Shown one piece after another: positions 1-8,398 of a DNA stretch of 45,786 nt (position 1 is its first letter; the number at the start of each line of letters is the position of its first letter). The translations under genes were made by a program, and so were the position numbers. Origin of the DNA: Bacteroidales bacterium UBA1205 (GTDB lineage: Bacteria > Bacteroidota > Bacteroidia > Bacteroidales > WCHB1-69); the NCBI GenBank assembly GCA_002309615.1, contig DBXT01000053.1, positions 1 through 45,786 on the forward strand. Direction: 5' to 3'. The notes beneath the pieces were generated by a model. The model worked only from the letters and a program-made list of their open reading frames with translations, was not told where the DNA came from and searched no databases.

Positions 1-236
1 TTATATGCTCCGAAAAGAAATGCTCCGGCAATACCGAGCATACTGATAACAAGCAGCATCCAACCGAGTGTTCTTGCTCCTTTGAAACGTTCTTGTTTTC
101 TTTCAATAATGGTCGCCTGAACATCCTTTGGAGCAGAAGAAAATAAGGCTTTTTTCTGTACCAAGGCAACTGCAGACCAGAGCATTAAAACAATAGAAAC
201 AATAACAACGACTGACAAAATAAGTGTTAAAACCAT
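1..236 (-). CDS. Small membrane protein, C-terminus cut off by window edge
   Basis: I do not recognise a family. The gene runs off the left edge, so only the first 78 residues are visible. There is a hydrophobic helix at about residues 3–27, a short charged stretch (IIERKQERFKGART) and a second helix from about residue 57 ending in GAFLFGAY, which suggests a two-helix inner-membrane protein. The ATG at 236 lies just 10 bases after the stop of the 166-residue gene, with an AAAGG sequence upstream, so it is probably the last or next-to-last gene of the minus-strand run that carries the ABC transporter. Function is unknown; a role linked to the exporter is inference from position only. Confidence 0.55.
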   Translation of the reverse strand, partial: MVLTLILSVVVIVSIVLMLWSAVALVQKKALFSSAPKDVQATIIERKQERFKGARTLGWMLLVISMLGIAGAFLFGAY

Positions 237-246
237 TTTTTTACCT

Positions 247-747
247 TTAATAAAAAATTAAATTGACAAGCAATGCTAATCCGGCGATTACAACAGAAAG
301 CACTATCCATATAAGAGCAAGTATTCCTCTTTTTATAAGTATCTGCTTCCATGTCTGCACAAAAGGAACATCTTCCATGCCTTTTATTCTCCATAGTTTT
401 GAATAGGCAACCCATATTTTATCAATGACAATTCCGTCAAAAACATTCATTATTTCGAGAAATAGCAAGGATTGAAAATATGCGTTTTTGAAAGTATCGG
501 CTTTATTTATCACACCGATGATTATTATCAGGATAATCAGTATTACAGGGATGAAGGTTGAAAGAAAAAGGCTATGGCGTTTTTTGATATATTCCTCATT
601 TGTCAGTCCTCTTTCTATGGCAATATGCTGAAATTTTTTCGGATAAAAGAATACTGCATTTATTGCTCCGCCTATAGCATAAAACCTTACAAAGAGTGTA
701 AACAACCCAAGAAAAATAATTATTTCGATGATATACTTTATAAACAT
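247..747 (-). CDS. Hypothetical multi-pass membrane protein (166 aa)
   Basis: I do not recognise the family. The protein has about four hydrophobic segments, near residues 3–30, 62–82, 90–110 and 140–166, separated by basic stretches (KKFQHIAIERG, YIKKRH), so it is an inner-membrane protein. An AAAAGGAG Shine-Dalgarno sequence sits 8 bases before the ATG at 747, a strong ribosome site for this phylum and similar to its neighbours in this block. It lies 22 bases downstream of the FtsX permease gene and 10 bases upstream of another small membrane protein, so all three are likely co-transcribed. It could be an accessory to the transporter, but nothing in the sequence proves it. Confidence 0.6.
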   Translation of the reverse strand: MFIKYIIEIIIFLGLFTLFVRFYAIGGAINAVFFYPKKFQHIAIERGLTNEEYIKKRHSLFLSTFIPVILIILIIIIGVINKADTFKNAYFQSLLFLEIMNVFDGIVIDKIWVAYSKLWRIKGMEDVPFVQTWKQILIKRGILALIWIVLSVVIAGLALLVNLIFY

Positions 748-769
748 TATTCTGCTCCTTTTAATGATT

Positions 770-3229
770 CTACCATATCAAGTTGGTGTATTTTTTAGAA
801 AACATGAAACTTACCGCCATTGACACCAGCAATACAGTTAGGCCTGCAAGCAGATAGTCGGTCGGTGTAGCCATGGCATAATAGTCAAAATTGTCTCCGT
901 TGGAGTTCATCATTGCTTCAAGCATCGGCTTGCCGAAAGGTGCACCGAGTATTATTCCGATTATTGACAAAACAGCGTTTTGTTGTGTGATAAGCGAACG
1001 GATTTGCTTGGAAGAGAAACCGAGTACTTTTAATGTTGCAAATTCTTTTAACCGTTCGTGGAAAGAAAGATTTCCCGTATTGTAAAGCACAGCAATCACC
1101 ATTACCAATGCAAATAAGACCATAGTCACTACAAGTACCCAGATAATCTGCATATTGTTTTCGTATATTTGACGCAGTTCGCTTACATTATAAATAGTGC
1201 TGATGCCATTTGTTTTGTCAGTTTGTATTCGGCTGTCATTTGTGGCGATAAGTGACGGGACAAACTTGCTGCCCGTTTTTGCAAAATCGTCTCTTGCAAT
1301 TGTAAGTCCCGATGTCTCAGGAGAACGGTTGATAACACCGACAATGCTTTTATGCCACGTGTTTTCTTCATAAATATGCCAATAAATCGTGTCACCGACA
1401 GTAATATCAAACTTTTTTGCCAGTCGCCTTGTTACGGCAACAGTGCCCTTTGGCAGTTCCGTGACTTCAGCTTTGGTGTCGGTTATTCTAAAAAGACCTT
1501 TGTTTTCAATAACGGTCAAGGTTTGCGTTGATTTTTCTTTGCTTATGGCATTTTCTTTTGTGGCAATTTCAATGCCGGTTCTCATAACAAGTTCACCTGA
1601 AAGCTTTTCACAAAGTGAATCCATATCGCTTAATCTGACATCTTCCGTGAGCATAGCTTCATATTCAAAGTTTTGTATTTTTTCAAATGTCCACGAAAAA
1701 ACGCTATTGAGCATGGTCAATGCTGAAAAGGTACCCGTCAGCAGTACCATTCCCATCATTGTGCCGAAAACAGCCATCACTGCCCGTATTTTATAGCGTG
1801 AAATATCTCTTAGATTATATTGAGTTGAAAATCCGAGTTTTTTCCAAAACGGAAGTTTTTCCAACAAGGTTCTTTTCCCGTTTTTCGGAGCAGCAGGTCT
1901 TAACGCTTCGCTTGGAGCCAGTTTCAGCACCTTGCGGCACGAAATGTATGCGGACAAAACACAGATACAGATTACAGCCAAACATACGGCAATGTATGAC
2001 CAATCCGCTTTCGCCTGCCAGTCCGGAACTACATACCATTTAGAAAACATAGCAACCATATAATTGCCGAAAAAGTAAAATCCCAAAAGCATTCCGACAA
2101 TAGTGCCGAGCAAGGATACTAAAAAACTAAAGCCTATATAATGAAACACTATTTTTTTGTGGCTCATGCCCATAGCGTTCATAGTGCCTATTTGTGTTCT
2201 TTGTCGTTCTACCATACGGCTCATTCCCGTTGAAATAACAAGAATGGCAATTGCAAGAAATATAGCCATAAATACATAGGAAAACGAAGCATGTTGTTCC
2301 AATTCCGCTGTCAGTCTTTGAATGCCGCTTATTGATGATGCATCAATGATAGTGGCATAGTTGCCGTCAATTGCATCGGATATGTCTTTTTCCTTTGAAA
2401 TCAATTCCTGACCGTCAATTCCTCTAATTAATATTTGAGTATAAGGCATCAGTTGAAACAATTTTTCTTCATCAGTTTGTTTGACAGCTTCAATTAAGTT
2501 TTCCTTTGTAATATTTTCCGCTGTTAAGCCGAAAGCGGAAAGTTTTTCTTCAATTTTATCAATGATATCGGTATTTTTCTGCAGGTCATTAATGGTAATT
2601 TTTTCATTTTCTATTAAATGTATGATATATTCCCGAAAGGGAAATCCTTCGTAATCAATATATGCATAACAAATATTTTTGAAATTGGTTTCAGCGTCTG
2701 TGGAGGCACAAATATATTCATATTCAGGTGAAAGAACAAACCCTTTAACCGTTTTAGCGAACTTAACTCCACCATATTCAATGGTAAAATTGTTGCCGAT
2801 TTCAATGTTCCATTCGTCAGCAAAGTTTTTGTTTATCCATATACCGTCCTTATCTTTTGGATTGAAGTTTGTCCCTTTTACTATCTGCGGTTTGTTGACA
2901 AGGTTTTCCGTTTGCAAATACAAATCAAGTTCCGCACCGCCGAAATCAGCCGCGGTGCCGGTTATCTTAGTCCGCCTTTGAGCCAGCTCTGTGAATGACA
3001 GCTTTCTTATCTTGTCAACATCTGTTTCATCAAAGTGTTCTCCATACACCCAAACAGAGGCGAGAGCAGACTTTTGATGGAAAACCTCTCTGGCCTTATT
3101 TCCTCCTATGGGGTCGGCCATAAAACCTGCGTAAAGTGCTGTGGCAAGTACGACTAAAATAAACAGAGAAAAAAACAGACCGAAATTTTGCTTAAGTTCC
3201 CGCAGGGTTTTCTTGAAGAGCATTACCAT
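770..3229 (-). CDS. FtsX/MacB-type ABC transporter permease (819 aa)
   Basis: This is the membrane subunit of an ABC exporter of the FtsX superfamily. There is an N-terminal membrane helix (about 15–35), a large extracytoplasmic domain, a first FtsX core of three helices at about 330–440 (containing the typical GMSRMVERQRTQIGTMNAMG stretch), a cytoplasmic link with APSEALRP, then a second half with its own helix near 490, another outer domain and a final FtsX core at about 695–810 (ERLKEFATLKVLGFS). Two FtsX cores in about 800 residues is the layout of Firmicutes-type lipid or peptide exporters. A near-perfect AAAGGAGG lies just before the ATG, and the start overlaps the stop of the ATPase gene (ATGGTAATG), so translation is probably coupled. 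An alternative start is at 3223. The partner ATPase is broken. Substrate unknown. Confidence 0.85.
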   Translation of the reverse strand: MVMLFKKTLRELKQNFGLFFSLFILVVLATALYAGFMADPIGGNKAREVFHQKSALASVWVYGEHFDETDVDKIRKLSFTELAQRRTKITGTAADFGGAELDLYLQTENLVNKPQIVKGTNFNPKDKDGIWINKNFADEWNIEIGNNFTIEYGGVKFAKTVKGFVLSPEYEYICASTDAETNFKNICYAYIDYEGFPFREYIIHLIENEKITINDLQKNTDIIDKIEEKLSAFGLTAENITKENLIEAVKQTDEEKLFQLMPYTQILIRGIDGQELISKEKDISDAIDGNYATIIDASSISGIQRLTAELEQHASFSYVFMAIFLAIAILVISTGMSRMVERQRTQIGTMNAMGMSHKKIVFHYIGFSFLVSLLGTIVGMLLGFYFFGNYMVAMFSKWYVVPDWQAKADWSYIAVCLAVICICVLSAYISCRKVLKLAPSEALRPAAPKNGKRTLLEKLPFWKKLGFSTQYNLRDISRYKIRAVMAVFGTMMGMVLLTGTFSALTMLNSVFSWTFEKIQNFEYEAMLTEDVRLSDMDSLCEKLSGELVMRTGIEIATKENAISKEKSTQTLTVIENKGLFRITDTKAEVTELPKGTVAVTRRLAKKFDITVGDTIYWHIYEENTWHKSIVGVINRSPETSGLTIARDDFAKTGSKFVPSLIATNDSRIQTDKTNGISTIYNVSELRQIYENNMQIIWVLVVTMVLFALVMVIAVLYNTGNLSFHERLKEFATLKVLGFSSKQIRSLITQQNAVLSIIGIILGAPFGKPMLEAMMNSNGDNFDYYAMATPTDYLLAGLTVLLVSMAVSFMFSKKYTNLIW

Positions 3230-3930
3230 TGAACCTCCTTTACAGGGATAGGGTTGTCATTTACTGTAATTTCTTTTATTTTTCCGTTTTTCATTATTAT
3301 AACCTTATCGGCACAGCGTGCAATGTCGGCATTGTGAGTAACAATGATAATGGTATTTCCGTTCTCTTTATTGAGTTTCCAAAGTAATTCAAGAATAGTT
3401 ACTCCTGTTTTGCTGTCGAGTGCTCCCGTGGGTTCGTCACCGAGAATAATAGGAGGATTTTTAGAGATAGCTCTTGCTATTGAAACCCGCTGTTGTTCGC
3501 CACCGGACATCTGTGAAGGAAACTTGTTTGCTTATTTTTCCAATCCGACTCTTTTAAGCATTTCCATAGGATCAAGAGCATTTTTGAGTATATCCTTTGT
3601 CAAAGCAACATTTTCATAAGCAGTAAGGCTCGGCAACAAATTGTAAAATTGAAAAATAAAGCCGATGGTCTTGGCTCGGAATGTCGCTAATTTGGTCTCA
3701 TTCATGTCGGCGAGTTTTTCACCGTTTATAATTATTTCTCCTTCAGTTTGCTTGTCAAGACCGCCGAGCATATTCAGCACGGTGGACTTACCTGCACCCG
3801 ATTGACCGAGTATGACAACAAATTCTCCTTTATTTATGCTAAAGCTGACATTGTCAACAGCTTTCTGCGATCCTTCTCCGGAACCGAAAATCTTTGTAAC
3901 ATTTTTGAAGATAACTGCCTCTTTTGCCAT
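3223..3930 (-). pseudogene. ABC transporter ATPase (LolD/MacB type) interrupted by an in-frame TAA
   Basis: The reading frame encodes a complete ATPase of the LolD/MacB/SalX family, about 235 residues, cut by one TAA at 3532–3534 without any frameshift. The first part has Walker A (GQSGAGKST) and the Q-loop (FQFYNLLPSLTAYENV) and ends at VGLEK. After the stop come seven codons in the same frame (ANKFPSQ) and then the signature MSGGEQQR, Walker B (IILGDEPTGAL) and the H-loop (IIVTHN). In related ATPases the stop position is normally Lys or Arg, so one base change, for example AAA to TAA, explains it. I chose the start at 3930 (MAKEAVIF) because the upstream ATG at 3978 lies inside the preceding methyltransferase gene. 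Either half alone should be inactive. A sequencing error, a recent nonsense mutation or readthrough are all possible. Confidence 0.8.
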
Positions 3931-3950
3931 TGCTATTTGTTTCCTGAAAT

Positions 3951-4574
3951 TTATTTTACAGCAATAATGGTAATCCACGGTTTTGACGGGTGATGTTCAG
4001 ATATGATGTTTGAAAAACCTGCTGTCTTGAGTGTAGTTTCAAGTTGTTCAATGGTGTAACATTTCATTCCATCAATGATTTTTTCAAACTGAAGGCCTAT
4101 TTTATCTGTGCCGTCAGATTCGTTGCAAATCATAAAAGTACCACCGGTTTTGAGTATTCTTGCAACTTCTGAAAAGCATTGTTCAAGATTGTTCCAGAAA
4201 TATACGGTTTCAAAAGCGGTTGCAAGGTCAAAATAATCGTTTTTAAGATTGAGTTTTGAAACATTACCTTGTATAACAGTGCATTTGCCGACTGATATCA
4301 TTTCTTTATTGTATTGCTTTGCTTTTTCAACCGAAAGCGAAGAATAGTCAACAGCTGTAACTTTTGATTTTGGATATCTTTTTATCAATTCTGCGGCATT
4401 TCTCCCGCCGCCACAACCCAGTTCGACTATTGTATCTGGATTGATATTCTTGAGAAAAGACATTCCCCAGTCGGCCAACTTGGCATGTCCGCTATTCATG
4501 CCGTTTATCATCATTTTACCGAGAAAACCTTCTGGTTTTCTCGTCTGATTAACATATTTTTTGAAGAGTCCCAT
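3951..4574 (-). CDS. Class I SAM-dependent methyltransferase (207 aa)
   Basis: A cytosolic Rossmann-fold methyltransferase of the Methyltransf_11/25 type. Motif I is VELGCGGGRNAAEL at about residues 50–63, the acidic residue that holds the SAM ribose is in VTAVDYS (about 75), and the motif IV region reads YFDLATAFETVYFW (about 117), followed by LKTGGTFMICNESDG. The first 40 residues form a helical cap, probably for substrate selection. The ATG at 4574 is preceded by TAAGGA, a clear Shine-Dalgarno sequence. The gene sits 20 bases before the ATPase start, so it is likely part of the exporter operon. Substrate unknown; a small molecule handled by the exporter is inference. Confidence 0.8.
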   Translation of the reverse strand: MGLFKKYVNQTRKPEGFLGKMMINGMNSGHAKLADWGMSFLKNINPDTIVELGCGGGRNAAELIKRYPKSKVTAVDYSSLSVEKAKQYNKEMISVGKCTVIQGNVSKLNLKNDYFDLATAFETVYFWNNLEQCFSEVARILKTGGTFMICNESDGTDKIGLQFEKIIDGMKCYTIEQLETTLKTAGFSNIISEHHPSKPWITIIAVK

Positions 4575-4751
4575 ATTTATTCCTTATATTTTATTTACAT
4601 TTTATGAAATCGTTATCAAACTCAGATATTCATTTCGAAAGAGTTAAAGCATTTGTATTGCAGATTGTTGCGTCTGGTTTTGCAAAAAAGCTTTTGAGGA
4701 AAGAGTTTACCATACTATGTTTTTCAATAAATGAGTATTTCATTTTTTTTA
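4575..4751. other. Intergenic stretch with two very small ORFs, no convincing gene
   Basis: These 177 bases separate two methyltransferase genes. On the minus strand a 37-codon ORF (4630–4743, starting MKYSFIEKHS) begins 8 bases after the preceding stop. On the plus strand a 54-codon ORF (4604–4768, starting MKSLSNSD) overlaps the end of the methyltransferase gene. Neither resembles anything I know and each could be chance. The stretch also marks the change from genes with strong ribosome sites (left) to genes without (right), so it may be a scarred junction. Confidence 0.3.
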
Positions 4752-5543
4752 TTACTTTTTTCCGATAATCATAGCAGAACCTGCCAACCCCATCCATAAC
4801 GCTTCCATATGCGTCATAAACATGCCGTTGGAGGTGTTGATAAGCTCTACTTTATCGTATCCCATGTTTTTAAGTTGTTGCACGAAAGCTTTCATGTCAC
4901 CATATCTGATGTGCGAAAAAATGTCGTGAATGGCGAATGTACCGCCTTTTTTCAGTACGCGAAGTGTTTCTAATAGGATGTCTTGTCGGTTTCGGCTTGG
5001 AATATTGTGATAGACATAGTTACTTGTTACGGCATCGAAAGTTTCGTCAGCGAAGTTGAGATGTAAAGCATTTCCTTTGGCAAATTGAATGTTGGTTACA
5101 TTTTCGGCTTGAGCGTTTTTTTGACATAGTGCAAGGCTATACGATGCATATTCTTTGCCCCAACGGTCTATGCCGATTATCTCGGCACGAGGATTTCGTT
5201 TGGCGACAGCAATGGCTAAAGCACCGCTGCCACACCCGACGTCAAGACATTTTCCACCATCGGGAATATGAATGTGTCGGGAAATGCCGTCAATGATTTG
5301 TTTTGACATTTGGCGTTTGCCGTTGTAGGAAAAGGCTCTGTACATTAGCCACATCCATAATACTACCAAAGTCAGTGCAATGGTGAGAACAAGAAAGACT
5401 GTCTTTAGAATGGTTTTCAAGGTTCCTATAGCAAGCAAATTGCTTATCCCGAAGACAAAGAATAGTATCAAACAACATATTGTTCCGATTAATGTATAAA
5501 GAATTAATTCTTTGGGCATCCAGTTTTTGTAGTCAGGTTGCAT
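4752..5543 (-). CDS. Membrane-anchored class I SAM-dependent methyltransferase (263 aa)
   Basis: Two hydrophobic helices at about residues 12–36 and 44–70 anchor the protein in the inner membrane, and a class I methyltransferase domain follows. Motif I is CLDVGCGSGALAIAVA (about 98–113), the ribose-binding acidic residue is in IIGIDRWGK, and later motifs are NALHLNFADETFDAV and LKKGGTFAIHDIF. Helices in front of such a catalytic domain suggest a lipophilic or membrane-delivered substrate. It is the middle of three methyltransferase genes in a row, 48 bases after the upstream one. No strong Shine-Dalgarno is seen, only GGAAA. Substrate unknown. Confidence 0.8.
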   Translation of the reverse strand: MQPDYKNWMPKELILYTLIGTICCLILFFVFGISNLLAIGTLKTILKTVFLVLTIALTLVVLWMWLMYRAFSYNGKRQMSKQIIDGISRHIHIPDGGKCLDVGCGSGALAIAVAKRNPRAEIIGIDRWGKEYASYSLALCQKNAQAENVTNIQFAKGNALHLNFADETFDAVTSNYVYHNIPSRNRQDILLETLRVLKKGGTFAIHDIFSHIRYGDMKAFVQQLKNMGYDKVELINTSNGMFMTHMEALWMGLAGSAMIIGKK

Positions 5544-5591
5544 AATATTTCCGGTTTATGTTTAATTATTATGAAATTTCACAAGGAGGGT

Positions 5592-6239
5592 TTACGCTTT
5601 CTTTCTGATAATGGCATGCAATCTCATTTTCTTACGTTGCTCAAATCTTTCCAAGGTTAGTCTTGTTTTATCGCAAAGAGTTTGGATTTCTTCTTGGTTG
5701 TAGCAGTGCACATCGCCATAGCCTAATCGGTTGAGCAAGGGCAATTCAATTGTATTGACAAACCAATGGAAGGGGCGAATTTTCATAGTCATATCTCGCA
5801 GTATCAGTCGCCCGTTGGGTTTTAAACAACGATGTACGCTTGAAAAAAAGTTTTGCGGATTGGGGTAGTGATGAAAACTTTGTGAACAAATAATCACATC
5901 AAACGATTCATCGGCAAAGGGCAAATTTTCACAATCTCCGCAAACAAAAGTGGCGTTAGGAAGTTTTTTTGCTTTAGCAACAGCTATCATTTTCGGAGTA
6001 ATGTCAATGCCTGTGAATTTTTTGTCAGGATATTCAGTTGTCAGTAACGATAGTATTGGAGCGGTACCGCATCCGGCATCGAGCAGATGTTGGAAAGGTT
6101 CTTTTTTTATTTCTTCAAGAATATCCGAATAGTCTTTTTTACAGAGATTATAAATTCCGGCATTTTTACTCTCGTAATGTTCTGCAACACGAGTAAACTC
6201 GTTTACTGAAAGGGCTTTGTATTGTTCTTCGGTTTTCAT
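5592..6239 (-). CDS. Class I SAM-dependent methyltransferase, UbiE-like (215 aa)
   Basis: A soluble Methyltransf_11 protein. It has motif I LLDAGCGTAPILSLL at about 52–66, the acidic ribose ligand in FTGIDITPKM, motif IV FDVIICSQSFHHYPNP (about 113–128) and LKPNGRLILRDM. The SQSFHHYPNP sequence is characteristic of small-molecule methyltransferases related to UbiE. The tail is very basic (EQRKKMRLHAIIRKKA). It is the first gene of the minus-strand methyltransferase group and is preceded by a 131-base gap with repeated GGTGAA and CTATTTT elements, a plausible control region. Substrate unknown. Confidence 0.8.
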   Translation of the reverse strand: MKTEEQYKALSVNEFTRVAEHYESKNAGIYNLCKKDYSDILEEIKKEPFQHLLDAGCGTAPILSLLTTEYPDKKFTGIDITPKMIAVAKAKKLPNATFVCGDCENLPFADESFDVIICSQSFHHYPNPQNFFSSVHRCLKPNGRLILRDMTMKIRPFHWFVNTIELPLLNRLGYGDVHCYNQEEIQTLCDKTRLTLERFEQRKKMRLHAIIRKKA

Positions 6240-6298
6240 ATCTTTCTATTTTGATTGCAAAGAAACTACTTTCTTTTCAATATAGGCATCCCCATAAA

Positions 6299-6350
6299 TG
6301 GTGAAAATAGCGTTTTTTTTTCACCAAAAATAGTGATACCGGATATTCAC
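6299..6350. repeat. Inverted and direct repeats upstream of the methyltransferase genes
   Basis: A 9-base inverted repeat, TGGTGAAAA at 6299–6307 and TTTTCACCA at 6318–6326, is followed by a third TTCACC at 6346–6351. Read on the minus strand the elements CTATTTT and GGTGAA each occur more than once, in direct orientation. Direct repeats of this kind are often AraC-family operators, and an AraC gene lies two genes upstream. No T-run or stem typical of a simple terminator is present apart from the T-tract in the loop. Regulatory function is inferred. Confidence 0.35.
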
Positions 6351-6370
6351 CGTTAAATATATTGTTATCC

Positions 6371-7201
6371 TTATCCTAACACAACGTCAAGTATCATCAT
6401 TAGTGCAAAGCCGATTGCAAAACCTATGGTGCTAAGATTGCTATGTTGACCTTCGGAGGCTTCAGGGATTAATTCTTCCACCACAACATAGAGCATGGCT
6501 CCGGCGGCAAAACTTAACATATAGGGAAGCATAGGCGTCAGCAAAGAGGCCAGCAATAGTACTGCGATAGCTCCAATGGGTTCTACAACACCGCTTAGCG
6601 AGCCTATTAAAAACGATTTCCAGCGGCTATTGCCGACTGCCCGTATCGGCATGGAGATAATGGCACCTTCAGGTATATTTTGTAAAGCTATTCCTAATGA
6701 AACGGCTATGGCACCGGCAGTTGAAATATGCGAAATGTTATTTTCCGCACCTGCAAACACTATGCCTACAGCCATGCCTTCCGGTAAATTGTGTATGGTG
6801 ACTGCAAGTGCCAGCATAGCCGTTTTTGACAGGTGAGAACGAAGCCCCTCCGGCTTGTTGGAACTAAAATGCAGGTGTGGTGTCAATTCATCAATAAGTA
6901 ACAGAAAACCCATTCCCAGTAGGAATCCGACTGTAGCCGGCATCACTGCCCATTTGCCATCATGAATGCTCATGTCCATTGCAGGGATGAGCAATGACCA
7001 TACCGAGGCTGCCACCATTACTCCCGATGCAAAACCCAGCAATGCCTTTTGCAAATGCTTCGGTATATCGCCTTTCATAAAAAATACGAACGAGGAACCG
7101 AGCATAGTGCCCAGTAAGGGAATGATCAAACCTATGATAAGACTCATCGTCATTTTTTTATTAATCAAATTTACAGACTGATAGATATTGCTATCAGACA
7201 A
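6371..7201 (-). CDS. ZIP family divalent metal transporter (276 aa)
   Basis: A multi-pass inner-membrane transporter of the ZIP family, which brings zinc, iron or manganese into the cytoplasm. The two metal-binding helices are clear: HNLPEGMAVGI (about residues 137–147) and IALQNIPEGAIIS (about 170–182). Eight hydrophobic segments fit the family, and the length matches the GufA/ZupT branch. A minus-strand -7 box (TAATTTTG at 7215–7222) would start transcription only a few bases before the ATG at 7201. If that start is wrong, the ATG at 7153 (MTMSLIIG) is the alternative. It lies between an AraC regulator and the methyltransferase group. Metal specificity cannot be told from sequence alone. 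Confidence 0.88.
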   Translation of the reverse strand: MSDSNIYQSVNLINKKMTMSLIIGLIIPLLGTMLGSSFVFFMKGDIPKHLQKALLGFASGVMVAASVWSLLIPAMDMSIHDGKWAVMPATVGFLLGMGFLLLIDELTPHLHFSSNKPEGLRSHLSKTAMLALAVTIHNLPEGMAVGIVFAGAENNISHISTAGAIAVSLGIALQNIPEGAIISMPIRAVGNSRWKSFLIGSLSGVVEPIGAIAVLLLASLLTPMLPYMLSFAAGAMLYVVVEELIPEASEGQHSNLSTIGFAIGFALMMILDVVLG

Positions 7202-7214
7202 ATTATTCGGGTTA

Positions 7215-7222
7215 CAAAATTA
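7215..7222 (-). promoter_or_regulatory. Promoter -7 box (TAATTTTG) for the ZIP gene
   Basis: On the minus strand TAATTTTG matches the Bacteroidetes consensus TAnnTTTG and ends 13 bases before the ATG at 7201. Confidence 0.5.
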
Positions 7223-7250
7223 GCCGAATTTTAAATATGTTTTTCTGTCT

Positions 7251-8129
7251 TTAATTTTTTTCTCTGTATGCCCGCGGGCTCATGCCTGCAAATCTGCGGA
7301 AGAAAGTGCCGAAGTGACTTTGATTTTTAAAACCGAGGCGGTCGGCAATTTGTTGTACGGAGAGGGTAGTGGTAAGTAATAAAAGTTTAGTTTGTCGAAT
7401 CAAGTTTTCGTTGATGCAGTTGCCTGCTGTTCTGCCGGTAACCTTTTTGACCGTATTGGCCACATATTTTGGTGTGAGGCACAATTCGTCGGCATACCAT
7501 TGAATATGATGCTGTTCGTGGCTGTGCAATTCCACCAAAGTAAGAAATTGTCCCACCAATTCCTCAGAACGGCTGAGGGTATTAAGTTGATGTAACGACA
7601 AATCATATAATCCGTAAATGAAATGTATCATAGAGCGGACAAGGTCAATTGCCACTTCGCGGGTTGCCATGGTATTCGGCAGTTGCATCACTTCACGCAG
7701 CAAGTCAAAATAGTGTATTGCTATCTGCATTTGCTGATGGGTTAAGGGTAAAATAGGACGCATATAGGCTCTTACATGTGCGTATCCTGCCAAATTGAGC
7801 TGAATGTCTTCGGCAAATTTAGGACTAAATCCCAATACATACTGCACTGAGTCGTTGCTTGACTCAATCAGATTGATAGCCTGATTGATGAGAATGGAAG
7901 AAAAACAGGGCGCTTTAATCTTATATTCCCGATGATTGATACGAAACATCCATTTTCCTTTTATATGGAGATTGAAGGCGTAGACGGCTGTTTGAAAATA
8001 CTCCGGTAGATGTTTGGATTTCCCTTTAATCAGCGATAGCTGCAAGTCGTTGTCAAGGCAAATCTGGCTGGTCTTGTTATCAATATCCCGCAATACGGGT
8101 AGATTTTTCAGCAATGATGGGTCTGTCAT
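7251..8129 (-). CDS. AraC family transcriptional regulator (292 aa)
   Basis: A DNA-binding regulator. The first 190 residues are a cupin-like sensor region (LNAHLKGKWMFRI-type strand pattern, here LHIKGKWMFRI), and the last 100 residues are the double helix-turn-helix, including LCLTPKYVANTVKKVTGR and QQIADRLGFKNQSHFGTFFRRF before the ending SPRAYREKN. I start it at 8129 (MTDPSLLKN). A longer frame reaches 8234, but a -7 box at 8158–8165 would lie inside it and the extra 35 residues are unlike the family. It is the first gene of the minus-strand group containing the ZIP transporter, three methyltransferases and the ABC exporter, so it may control them. The inducer is unknown. Confidence 0.85.
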   Translation of the reverse strand: MTDPSLLKNLPVLRDIDNKTSQICLDNDLQLSLIKGKSKHLPEYFQTAVYAFNLHIKGKWMFRINHREYKIKAPCFSSILINQAINLIESSNDSVQYVLGFSPKFAEDIQLNLAGYAHVRAYMRPILPLTHQQMQIAIHYFDLLREVMQLPNTMATREVAIDLVRSMIHFIYGLYDLSLHQLNTLSRSEELVGQFLTLVELHSHEQHHIQWYADELCLTPKYVANTVKKVTGRTAGNCINENLIRQTKLLLLTTTLSVQQIADRLGFKNQSHFGTFFRRFAGMSPRAYREKN

Positions 8130-8157
8130 TTTTGTAAAAAAAATAATAATGCAAGTG

Positions 8158-8165
8158 CAAAAATA
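8158..8165 (-). promoter_or_regulatory. Promoter -7 box (TATTTTTG) for the AraC gene
   Basis: The minus-strand TATTTTTG matches TAnnTTTG and lies 28 bases before the ATG at 8129, which supports that start over the longer frame. Confidence 0.55.
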
Positions 8166-8296
8166 CAGTTTTTTTATGAATTTAGAAAATTTGATAAGAG
8201 AAATTTGAACAAAATTTAATAGTATATTAGTCAAAAAAATACCAAACAGAACAATTTATAAGAAGAATAAAACAATGAAGGAATATAAGAAAATAG

Positions 8297-8304
8297 TATT
8301 TTTG
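8297..8304 (+). promoter_or_regulatory. Promoter -7 box (TATTTTTG) for the GH53-like gene
   Basis: TATTTTTG matches TAnnTTTG. It leaves a leader of about 90 bases before the ATG at 8399, with a short GGATG/CATCC hairpin possible at 8319–8341 but no recognised riboswitch. Confidence 0.5.
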
Positions 8305-8398
8305 CAAATCTCTGTTTTCGGATGTATTTAGTAACTGCATCCAAGTTGAAATAGGGCAGATAGAAGGAACAGAAGTTTTTGATTTTAATATTAAATGT

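Noticed and set aside
8130..8234. Longer start for the AraC regulator
   Set aside because: It contains the probable promoter box and 35 hydrophobic residues not found in the family.
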